Positions 33,038-43,235 of a stretch of 64,000 bases of DNA are shown in pieces. The DNA lies in assembly GCA_019454045.1 (NCBI GenBank), contig SKCR01023730.1, positions 1-64,000 of the forward strand, in the 5' to 3' direction. The DNA is from Zanthoxylum bungeanum. Its lineage: Eukaryota > Streptophyta > Magnoliopsida > Sapindales > Rutaceae. The position numbers and the translations under genes were made by a program. The notes below the pieces were generated by a model. It saw nothing but the letters and a program-made list of their open reading frames with translations. It was not told the DNA's origin and ran no database searches. How positions within the stretch are numbered: the first letter of the stretch is position 1; every line of letters begins with the position of its first letter.

Positions 33038-35407
33038 ATGTTTAATAGTGAAACCTCTTTAGACAGACCTTTAAAACCTCAAAACGAGCCTTCTTCAAGC
33101 TCGGAAGCATCTAAAATAGAAGATGCTGACACCACCCGTACCCTTTCTGAAATTGAAAATGACACATATCTCATTAGAGTTCCATGGAAGGATCCGGAGC
33201 CTGGTGAGCTCGACCACTCGGTACTTGATATGAATCGGCCTTCTAAAATAATAGTTGACGATCTGAAACTGCTCCGAAAATGCTATGATATCCCAATGGA
33301 CATCGTTCTTGAAGTTCCTCGATCGCATGATCATGCCAGTCGGCCTGATGAAGGATCAGTGGCTCTTCTCCTAGCCTTCTTCGAGTGTGCCCTCCGGTTA
33401 CCAATTCATCCTTATTTTGGCTGGTTACTAGCTGAGATGGAGATTGCCCATTGTCAATTAAGCTTGAATAGCTGGAGGATTTTGGCCAGCCTTTACGTAA
33501 TCTAGCATTGGGAGAGCCTTGGTGAACCGACCTTTGAAGAGGTTAAAAGGCTGTATAGACTGAAAGCCAACCCCCGAACTCATCACGGCTGGGTACTACC
33601 TCTCTGCCTATGATGAATCATCCAATATTGTTCACAAGCTCCCAAATTCTAATAAAACATCAAGGATTCGTGGTTCAGGGCTTCGGGGAACCGGGGACGG
33701 GTTCTAAGAACATATGAATAGGAGATTTCAATCCCAAATATCTCCAGATCAGGAGGTTAGGATCCTAACTTTTAGTGTTTCTACTTCATTCTTTCGTGAT
33801 GAAATTCTAACTTCTTGACCCTTCTCAGCCTACTAGAGGGATACTCCCAAGGTCTCTCATCGAGTCCGGGTGCAAATACGATATTATCGGTGCTATACTG
33901 ATGTCTGGAAGAATTTGGTTAATGATGCGACTCTTTTTGAATCGGGCCTTATCTGAACCGTCCACCTGAAGATTTCTGGGCGGATTGGTAGATTTCCTAC
34001 TAACCTCGAAACTAACTCCCTTGTTTGCGAGATATAATGATGACTTCAAATTCATTTGAATCCCGATCTGACCATGTTATTGTCTTTGCCTTTTGCATGA
34101 ATGTCAAAGAGACCAAAATATATTGAACAATTGGCTGGTGTAATAAAGAAAACCTGTTAATCTGGAGCCGAGTCTTCTCAGAAATGCTCAACAGTTGCTG
34201 AGACCAAAAGGTGGCTGGGGAAGCGGCCCCACTGACTGTTCAAAGTTTGGCTTCTATTTTCGGGACATCTCTGCCAACAGTCACCCGATCTGCCAACCCT
34301 CCAAAGCCCTCGAGAAAAAGAAGACGTCTGTTTGGGGTAGGGGAAGACGAGCTTGCTCGAGATATTGAGGAAAGACCTGCTTCTGAGTGGAGAACAGACT
34401 GTTCAAAAAGAATAGAAAATGCCGGAGGGCTCCTCCAAAAAATGGAAAGGTGTCGTGATACTTGGGGCTGAGGACCTCAGCCAAGATGTAAGAGAGGCCA
34501 CTTCCCATCTTGTACCAGCGATCAATGAGTTAGCCGAAGCAGTTCCTCCTGCCAAGATCCTGAAGTATGAAAACCTTTCCCTCGAGGATGCGATCTCTAC
34601 GGTCTATTCTCAAGCGGCTAAAATAATGACCTTTATCATATTCCCTTCTTAATCCGAGACTTAATTAGGTCCCTGAGTTTCTATTTCTTTCCAACAGATG
34701 GCTTATCTGACTTCTCGCAACAAAAATCATTTCCTAAGCCTTCTATCTGAAGGAGGCTCCAGAGTAGAATTACCGAGATAGAGACCGCACGGGCTAAAAA
34801 GGACGAGGAGATAAGGAGCCTGGAGCTGGCCTTTGTCGAAGTTCATTCAAAAAATAAATCTCTCAAGTCTGCGGTCTCCGTGGAAAGAAAAATTGCCGAG
34901 ACTGCGAAGAAAGATTTGGAGACTGCCCAGGCTGATAATAGGGTCCTGAGGGTGAACATATGCAGTCTTGAGTTTAAACTGAGGGCGAAAGACGAGGAGC
35001 TCAGGAAGAAACAAGCTCAGCTTGAGGAAGAGCGGGATGCAATTATACTGGAGGTAGTTGGGAATTGTGCTGATATTATCCCGATGGTGCTGCCCAACTT
35101 AGATATGAGACCAATATATACGGCCATCCGATTCTGCAGAGGGGAGATCCCTTGAGAAGAGCTTCTGAAATGGCTGCCCTCCTCTTCTGAAGAAGTCCTG
35201 AACCCCGATCCCCTTTCAGCTATCCCGGGGTCTCATATTCTTGACGTAAACCAACTAGAGGGTCCTGCTCCTGAAGCTATAACTGCCGAGACCCCTCCAA
35301 CTGTTCAAATGGAAGCCACTATCCCTTCCCATGAAGTTGAGCCCAACCATCTACCCTCCGAACTTATTGAAGATGGAACAAGAACCCCTGTGTGGGCTGA
35401 TGAATAG
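33038..35407 (+). pseudogene. PF04195-like 'putative gypsy type transposase' extra ORF, broken
   Basis: The ATG at 33038 opens 155 codons. An acidic N-terminus is followed by a segment with FFECALRLPIHPYFGWLL and AHCQLSLNSWRIL, the hallmark of the plant PF04195 domain. A stop at 33503 is followed in frame by a YRLKANPRTHHGW remnant. After damaged sequence come a basic KPSRKRRR stretch (about 34300) and a strongly charged heptad-like coiled coil (about 34780-35060: AEDEELRKKQAQLEEERD-like). The reading ends at a TAG at about 35405. Extra ORFs of this type are known in Tat-lineage elements, in either orientation. Function unknown; the name 'transposase' is historical. Confidence 0.75.
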
Positions 35408-35639
35408 TGGGTGACCCATACGGGGCCCTATGTAAATTTTGAACAACATGCCTTTGTAATAACTCTTTACTTTTCTACTTTCTTTTTGTCAATGCATGTT
35501 TAATTGAACTACTGGCCTTCAAAAATCGACTCTGGTTGCATTCTATCAAACTACCAATCGAAGTCTATCCGACCGAGGATACGGACTTGTTGGGACTTGA
35601 CCCGACCTCGAGACGAGAGAAACACTTAGCTCTAGGGGA

Positions 35640-36330
35640 ATATTACGTCCCTAGACCAAAAAGCTGACTCGGTGGGATGTAACCCGACCCCGAGTTGAGA
35701 GAAACACTAGACCAAAATACTGACTCGGTAGGATGTAACCCGAGCCTGAGTTGAGAGAAACACTTGGCTCTAGGGGAATATTTCGTCTATAGACCAAAAA
35801 AATGACTCGGTGGGACGTAACCCGACCCCGAGTTGAATAAACCATGAAGCCTCGGTGGAATAAATCTAGCCTCGAGCCGATGGTACAAAGAGGCCTCGGC
35901 GGAATGAATCCAACCCCGAGCCGAATAACCATGAAGCCTCAACGGAACGAATCTAGCCCCGAGCCGATGGTACACAGAGGCCTCGACGGAACGAATCCAG
36001 CCCCGAGCTGAATAAACCAAGAAGCCTCAGCGGAATGAATCCAGTCCCGAGCCGATGGTACAAAGAGGCCTCGGCAAAACGAATCCAGCCCCGAGCCGAA
36101 TAAACCACGAAGCCTCAGTGGAACGAATCCAGCCCCGAGCCGATGGTATACAGAGGCCTCGATGGAATAAATCTAGCCTCGAGCCGAATAAACCACGAAG
36201 CCTCGGTGGAACGAATCCAACCCCGAGCCGATGGTACACAGAGGCCTCGGTGGAACGAATCCAGCCCCGAGCCGATGGTACATAGAGGCCTCAGCGGAAC
36301 AAATCCTGCCCGAGCCGAATAATTAATAGA
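35640..36330. repeat. 44-bp tandem array (88-bp dimers) in the 7.6 kb element
   Basis: Units begin CCTCGGYGGAAYGAATC at 35850, 35894, 35937, 35981 and onward, about eleven copies. Alternate units end in CCGAATAAACCACGAAG or CCGATGGTACACAGAGG, giving an 88-bp dimer. A related longer unit (GACTCGGTGGGATGTAACCCG) precedes it at 35660-35835. Spurious ORFs on both strands come from this array. Confidence 0.9.
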
Positions 36331-38040
36331 CTTACACAGAAGGGAAACAAATCAACCTTCGAGATTCTACTGATTCTGGTACGGGCGTCCCCTTGCCAGA
36401 CCAGCGAAAAATAAAAAAAATGACGATTTAGAATAAAAGTGGTAAAAGGTGCGGGTGACTTAGCACATACCCCAAATGAAAAAATTTCACAAGTGTAAAT
36501 AACAACTCGGATACCTCCAGACAGCGTCCTGCCTAAGGTCTCCATAATATATTTCTAAATCTCACAATTCGGTGTCTCGGCAAGCCGAGATACGGATCAA
36601 AGAGCATCCTAGGTTATAAGGGCATATTCCTCTTTATGCCAGGCCACTGCGCAACCCGCATATTATACGACGGCTCCTCCTTACGCCGAGCAATGCTGGA
36701 GCCTACATACGCCATGAGGGCATTACCCCTCCCCGTGCTATATTTCTCCTGGATCCGAACGGTTAGGCCAATCCTATGGGAACACGTTCTCTGCAGTGGT
36801 CATCTCGAGGTGATATTGCTGATTCGGTTGGGCAAATTTCTTCACGGGGGCATTCTTTCCCTGCGGTTGCCATTTCGAGATGTCCCTCAAAAATGCAAGT
36901 CATGGGGTAGTTACGCTCTGGCCTTAGGAATCTGATACTACCACGAGGGGTTCACGCACTCCCTCATGCACTTCACCCCTTGAAGCGATCCAGACCCGCT
37001 TAAAATGAAAAGAGCCAGGCCGGCGCACTTTACCCGGGGGTTTGATAATGACACCAGTGTTTGGCGTGCCACGAGTTTGGTTCCCTTTCTGTCCTCAAAT
37101 CATTACCTTCGCATCGAGCATGCCAAAAAAATAATGAAAACAACTTTCATGTTTAATTAACAAACAAGCAAGATGTGCAAGTTTCTTAAAAAAACATAGA
37201 GTTTTATTCATATTTAAAGGACATACTACCATTCTTACAACTTTTGCGGGACATTTGAAGAGAGGCTTTTACATTTGTTTTCTTCTGCCTTCTGTTTCGC
37301 GGTCCAACCGCATCTTCTGACCCAAGCTCTAAAAACTCTCGATGTATATGCCAGGGTTTGTAAACTTCACACTCAAGCTGTCTCCTACATCAGACGCTCT
37401 ATTTGGGATCCTTCGATCTGAACTTGATCCCAAGGTTTCCAAGCTGGATCACAGGATCTGCCAAACTGGGCGCTCCGTGGGCACTCCTTGAAGAATGCAT
37501 TTTCTCGGTGCCTAGTGCTTCGCAAATAGCCCTGAGATTTTGTACGAGGTCTTCAGTCCCTGCTCCTTGTGGTTCCCCTAAGTACTTTTAACTGCCTTTC
37601 TTCTAGTTTCTAGGAAGACCACAACACTAATTTAACCCTCTCCTTTAGCTGACTAGCTTTCTGGTCAGTCCTCCAGCACAAGTAACTTACGAAGCTGGCG
37701 ATCGACAATTTGGGAAGTGCACTTCCTTCCCACTGAGGAGCTTGGTCAGTCGTTGCCAACAGATTTAACCCATTCCCATCATTACATTTCATTCGACAAT
37801 TCACCCCGGATGGGTGTCCGTTGGCCATCATTTTTACATTTCATTCCACAATTTAACATGAAAAGATTTTTCTTCCATACTGAGCTTTTCTTCCTTCTGC
37901 TCTGGCTTGCTTCTTCCCATTCCTTTCCCCTCCCATCCATTTTGCTGTTGAGCTGCTTGTGAAAACCACAGCTTTCACCCTCCACCATCGTCTCATAACG
38001 TGAGTTGCTTCTTGTTTGATTCCACACAGACGGTTCCAAC
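36331..38040. other. Remaining interior of the 7.6 kb element
   Basis: No coding region is supportable. Around 37040-37110 a stretch with GTTTGGCGTGCCACGAGTTTGG resembles untranslated sequence near element ends. Several ORFs of 60-100 codons have no family resemblance. Confidence 0.5.
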
Positions 38041-38850
38041 TGTTGATGGCTGGTTTTTGTCTCAAGGGTGATACGGGAATATCGTTCCCGAGATTTAACC
38101 TTCCTTCAGCAGTGAATTTGTTTGGTTATGGAGGACCAAAAACAAACTTCGGTAGAAGGAGATGAGCACGCAGATTGACACAAGTAGTTAATGTGGTTCA
38201 GTGGATTAAATCCAACCTACGTCCATGGGCACAAAACGGATGGTGTTTTATTAATAAAATGTGCTCGACCAACCTGTTTTATGATCGGTAAGTTCTCTAT
38301 AGCCTTTTTAGTAATTTTTTTTGATAATCAACCAACCAACCCTTACAAATGAATTTCCTCCTCCTATTTATACTAAAAAGAGGCGGTTATGTGCCCTTTC
38401 TAGATGACTCTACCTATGTAGATTCATTAATGGAATCCCTTCCCCCAATGCCACTTGGCCGAAAATATCTTGTTTTCATCATCACCTTATCTTATAAGGA
38501 TATTGTCTCCTCATCCTATCCTGTAAGAACAGTGTCCCATCACCTTATCTAATAAGAATGAGGCGGTGGAAAATATCTTACTACTTGCTCGGTCTTCATG
38601 AGATCGGCCTCAATGATCCATGGTATGAGAGAAATAGTTTGCCGATCTGATAGTATCTGACTAGCCGTATTGAAGTGGTCGGCCATTATTACCAAATGCT
38701 CGGCCTCTTCTGCCAAAACAAGTAATGTTATACAGTCTGCACCATCCTTATGGTCGGATCAGTATTAAGGATCTTAACCAAAAAGGAAGTTACCCTTTCT
38801 ACACTTGTCGCACTGTTCAAATGCCTTGGTGCCTAAAAATACCTCCAACA
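38041..38850 (-). repeat. Right LTR (5' LTR if minus) of the 7.6 kb element
   Basis: 810 bp, starting TGTTGATGGC and ending ACCTCCAACA, followed by the CATTC duplication. Confidence 0.88.
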
Positions 38851-38855
38851 CATTC

Positions 38856-39275
38856 TTAATTAAGTAACCAATCATAAAAATTTTGGGATTTTCCCTTTTT
38901 GGGTGGCCAATCGGTCTCAAAAATAGAAAGTATTTTATTTGACTGTCTGATTCCTTTATTTATTCACATTATTAAGGTGATGATATTCTGAGCTAATTCT
39001 TCGCATGACTTCTATTTTCCTTTTTAGGAGGTGAGTCTGAAGTGGATTCTGTCGGAAGATCCAGAATTCAGACTCTAATGAGAGGCCATGGAGTCAGACT
39101 CAGACTTTGATGGGGAGTCAGACTTTGACGAGAAGCTTCGAAGCTAGTCTCTGACGAGGGACTCTGAACTCTAATCCTAACAGGAGGTCTTAAAGCCCTC
39201 TGCGTCTAACCATGTATCATTTTCCTAAGTGCTTGATTTTCTCCCAAATAATAAACAATGGTGGTACTAAGGTAC
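38856..39275. other. Unassigned sequence before the next LTR
   Basis: It holds a short diverged repeat of GGAGTCAGACTTTGACGAG-like units at about 39040-39170 and no ORF. Confidence 0.5.
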
Positions 39276-39811
39276 TATTGACAAAAAAAAAAATGTCACC
39301 CAGGAGCAAAATCGCCCTAGAACGAAAGAGTAAAGGACGAAAGCAAGAAGGGCGACGAAGGAAATAGCGATCATAGTAATCACTAGATTAGAGCGATAAA
39401 TAACTCAGGACGACCGACGCAGCAATTGGAACAAAACCACGTGATGCAATTGATCCCAAGATTATAGCAGTTAAGCAGTTTCTCTCCCTCCACGATCAAG
39501 TAGTGAGACGCACACTCACGGTTGAAGACATAATCCAGTAGTTGCAGGGAGTTACTGGAACTGCCCAAGTGGTTTACAAGCTCCACTATAAAAGATCACT
39601 TGTACAAAGAGAAAAACCCCGATCAAATGAAGACTTAAATGAGCATTTTATTTTATTTCTTAGTTTCATAACTCTTATGGCAGTAATTTATGTGCTTGCA
39701 CCCCTTGGAGGCTTCTTTTCACTTAATCAAACACCTCTTGCTAGGACTTTATCTCATGAGGTTTGAACCTTACACGTTTTTCTATCTTCACACATAAAAA
39801 TTGCGCAAACA
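39276..39811 (+). repeat. 5' LTR of the split gypsy element
   Basis: Collinear with the solo LTR 30647-31177. Its first bases read TATTGACA, a G to A change from TGTTGACA, and it ends GCAAACA. A TATAAAA box lies at 39587-39593. No clear tRNA primer match follows: ATTTTTTGGGAGAATTGGTG is unassigned. Confidence 0.85.
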
Positions 39812-39844
39812 ATTTTTTGGGAGAATTGGTGTAAAAGGGTGGAA

Positions 39845-40743
39845 ATGCCACCAAAAAGAAACAATCAAACTATCTCAAGTATGGAGGAAGGGGGACTGGA
39901 GCAAACTAACCAGCCTCACGTTCCAACCATAGTGGATAATTTCGAGGGTCTGGAAAATGCTAGTCGATATGACCTATGCGAGAGCTCAGCCCTAACGCGG
40001 TTCGTGCACTGTTCGGTGAATTCACATAGGATGTTGTTGAGCAGGTTAGGCTTTAAAATGCTCATATCATAGATAAGTTTACCTCGATCAGTAACTCACA
40101 TTATGAAAATATGGCTAAACACTTAAGCTATTTAAATGAGTTAATGGCCTAATGTGTAAATAGAGGGACAACACTACCCTGGACTGCACCTCCTCCTGCA
40201 CCAAGCAATCAGGAGGCTGGTCTAAGCATGGTTCTTCCGTAAGGGGTCACTGTCTCTACGACGTCCATAGGAGGAATAAGTCCTGGGGGCAATGGCCTAC
40301 ATCTGGGCCAAACCTACACCAAGGGCCAAATATGGCACAATATGAAGTGATGTTGCCCCAAGGTCTCCAGGCTTCTCAGGTGAAGAATCATGACTATGTA
40401 CCATCTGTGAGAGGGCCACAACCGCCACCCATAGCAATGCCATTAAATGGCAATGACATGTTAAGAGAACAGATGACCGAAATCCTTCAAAATCAATTCG
40501 GTCTGGGTACGGCCAATTCGGCCGAGATATCGGAAGCCATATTCAGATTGGATCGATGTGGCATATCAGTGGCCTAGGAATTACAAGATACCAGATTTTT
40601 CTCTGTTTACAGGGTTTGGGAAAGTTTTCTACCAAGGAACACGTAGGGCGATTTACCCTTCAGTGTGGAGAAGCAACTGATTTCCATAAGTTGAGGTTAT
40701 TCCACGGCTCATTATCAGGAGTAGCTTTCTCTTGGTATGTCAG
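39845..40743 (+). pseudogene. gag: gag of the split gypsy element (first part)
   Basis: The ATG at 39845 starts MPPKRNNQ. The frame is then broken near 40020 and 40150. A readable block at 40332-40577 has MLREQMTEILQNQFG. Another at 40556-40743 has STKEHVGRFTLQCGEA and LRLFHGSLSGVAFSWYV, the core of the retrotransposon gag domain (PF03732). The reading continues in phase at 50502-50604 with LPPNSVENRQQMEQLFHEQF, the expected next block. Interrupted and decayed. Confidence 0.85.
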
Positions 40744-43032
40744 TGTAATGACCCCGGAAGTATAATTTACTTGGAATGTTCAATTTTATTTCTTTTCCTT
40801 TTTACGGAATACTTAATAATTATTACATTAATTAGGAATAGTGAGTACTTAATTATTCAAAACTTAAAGCTATTGTTTTGTTATTTTTATTTTGGGGTTG
40901 TCATTGATGAGTGGAGAGAAATAGAAATTGGGCCAAGTGACTAATAAAATAGAAGAAAGTGAGAAAGGCCCAAAGACTAGTTAAGGATAAAGGGATGGCC
41001 CAAGCCCATTTTATTGTTGAATTCTCTATATCTTTCTAGTAATTACTTGGATTAAAAAAGAAAATAAACATTTCCCCCCATTTGACAAAAAACGTGAAGA
41101 CAGAGAGAAATGAAGAGGATCATGAGACAATGAGAGGGGTAGAGATTGAGGATCGAAATTTTCCTTCATTTCTTGGCATCATTTGCATTAAATCTAGTTT
41201 GCATTTCTAAATAGTTTTCAAGGGAGAAGAAAGTAAAGAGAGATTGAAGTATTGAGGTAAGGTGTCTTTGACCCATTTTATGGCAACTTTAAATCTTAAT
41301 AAATGAATGGTTTGAGGATGTTGTTGAGTTGATGAGAATGAGATTGATGAGTTTTGTTGATGTAATGAGATTTCTTTTTGGGTAACTTAGTTGTTTTTCT
41401 AATTTGTGTGTTTTGTAAGATGATGGATTTTTGAGTATTAATGAGATGATTTGGATGTTTAGATGGATGATGATGATGATTGGATGCTTAGAATATGTCT
41501 TTGAAGTGGTTTGGTTGCTTGGGGTTCTTTGTTTTGGTGTTGGGCTGCAGTTCATGCTGGGTAGTTTCTGCCCAGCCAAACTGCGCAGCGTCGCGACGCC
41601 AGTAAGCGCTGCATCGCGACGCTCAAGGCAAAAACTAGAAAAATTCCTAGTTAAGTGGGATGCGAAACCTAAGGGTTGTGCATTGCTTATAGGGATCATT
41701 AGAATTGTAGAAAGGCCTTAATAAGGTTATCCAATGGGATTTAAAAATAGTACTTGCTTATGAACTGTATTTTATAATTCTGAATGCTAACCCCGTGTTT
41801 CTTTGTTATAGATACTCATCAGAGTCGCGCTCGTCCCCACCACGTAAAGAAACTTACTTGGACATAATCTGTGAGTGGAGATTTGTTTTCTTTTATAAGT
41901 TTGTTTTTATGATTAATTGTTTTACACTTAGAAATCTATTTCAAGACTTATTTCAGAGTTTTAGGGCGTTAGCCATTACTTATTTTCAGACATTTTTTTT
42001 TACAGTTATTTAGAAGAAAAATGTTTTTAAACTTGAGATTTATGTTTTCGGGGCATGAGGTAAAACCTCACCCCAGTATGTAACTTCAGACACAGTTGGA
42101 ATTGACGGATACATAGAGCATGTGCACATGTTGAGGACTGAGGGGACTCTCTCAGATCCTCCAGATGGGCTAGGTGGACGGTGATACGTAACACCCCTAG
42201 ACACCAGTATTGAGCTTGGGTGGTAGCATAGATCCGCACCCCAGCGCCAGTTTGTGGCTTGGGGGACGGCGATACATAACGCCCCAAGACCACCAGATTT
42301 TGAGATAGTAGTGGCAGGCTTTGGGCGACGGCAATACGTAACGCCCCAAAGTCATGGTTTTGCACTTCTGTCTCCAGTTAGGCGTATGAGGAGACGGCGA
42401 TACGTAACGCCCTCAACGTCCAGCTTTCTTTTACAACACCAGAGATATTTTTCAGAAGGTTTTCCACCAAAAGTTTTTCCTGAGTAAAAAGCGAAGTACA
42501 TATTTCAAAAGTTTTTCAAAGAAATTTAAGTATAGAGACTTTATACGGTATTCTGATTCATATTTCCTTTACTCTTATTTTATAGCTCCACTCACTGAGA
42601 TCCTCCGTACTCATTCCTCCACTTTTCAGTTTCTTTGCAGGATATCTCTTTTGGTGAGCCATGTACTTTTTGGGGACCCAAATCGAGCACGTGGGTTACA
42701 CTGCAGTCACTAGGTGTTGGGTCTGTCACTCCAGGACTATATTCACATAGAATATAGATGTTATGTGGAGTAATTTTGTTGTAGTATCATGTTTGTACTG
42801 TGCTATTGACTCATTGTATTCACTTCAGTATATGTATATGTTTATATGTATGTATGAGATTTTTTTTATGATCTTGTACTTATATTAATCTGAACATATA
42901 AGTACATGAGTAGTAAATAGTTATTGCATGACTTAAAAACCAAAGTATGAGTTCTAGTTTTGAGATTTGAGGCTTAGGCAGCATTGGGATTTTGTTACCT
43001 ACCTGTAGCATTCTTGCGTTGGGGATGTTACA
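40744..43032 (+). repeat. 5' LTR of the Tekay element
   Basis: It starts TGTAATGACCCCGG and ends GATGTTACA. It contains the palindrome GCGTCGCGACGC at 41588-41599 and four GACGGCGATACGTAACGCC-type modules between about 42171 and 42420. Confidence 0.92.
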
Positions 43033-43035
43033 AGA

Positions 43036-43047
43036 TGGTATCAGAGC
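43036..43047 (+). other. Primer-binding site of the Tekay element
   Basis: TGGTATCAGAGC, complementary to initiator-Met tRNA, three bases after the LTR. Confidence 0.88.
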
Positions 43048-43235
43048 ATGATCTAGGGAGTTAGTGATTGTAGTAAAAGAGTAACAGCAATTTGTACATA
43101 TGGTATACATGGGGTACTATTATATATAAGTAGATGTTTAATCTAGTTACCTAGTCTCGTTTTGGAAATATTTGTAATTCTTATATATATGTTTAACTGA
43201 CCGCTTCATTTCTTTCTTATTCTTATAGATACCAT

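Larger units (their letters stand above)
31219..38850 (-). mobile_element. Non-autonomous 7.6 kb LTR element with an antisense extra ORF
   Basis: Two LTRs (31219-32055 and 38041-38850) with TGTTG..CAACA ends and a CATTC duplication (31214-31218, 38851-38855) define it. A purine tract (ACTAGGGGACATA in minus sense, 32068-32056) adjoins the left LTR, which argues for minus-strand transcription. TTGGAACCGTCTGTG just inside the right LTR would be the primer site, but I cannot match it to a tRNA. The interior has a PF04195-like ORF on the plus strand and a GC-rich array, and no gag, RT or integrase. Confidence 0.8.

Noticed and set aside
36055..36285. Repeat protein with RIQPRADG units
   Set aside because: It is a translation of the 44-bp array; the opposite strand gives an equally long ORF.
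30647..39811. A single 9 kb element bounded by the LTRs at 30647-31177 and 39276-39811
   Set aside because: The left LTR has its own perfect CTTTC duplication on both sides, so it is a solo LTR; the right one is the 5' LTR of the following gag element.
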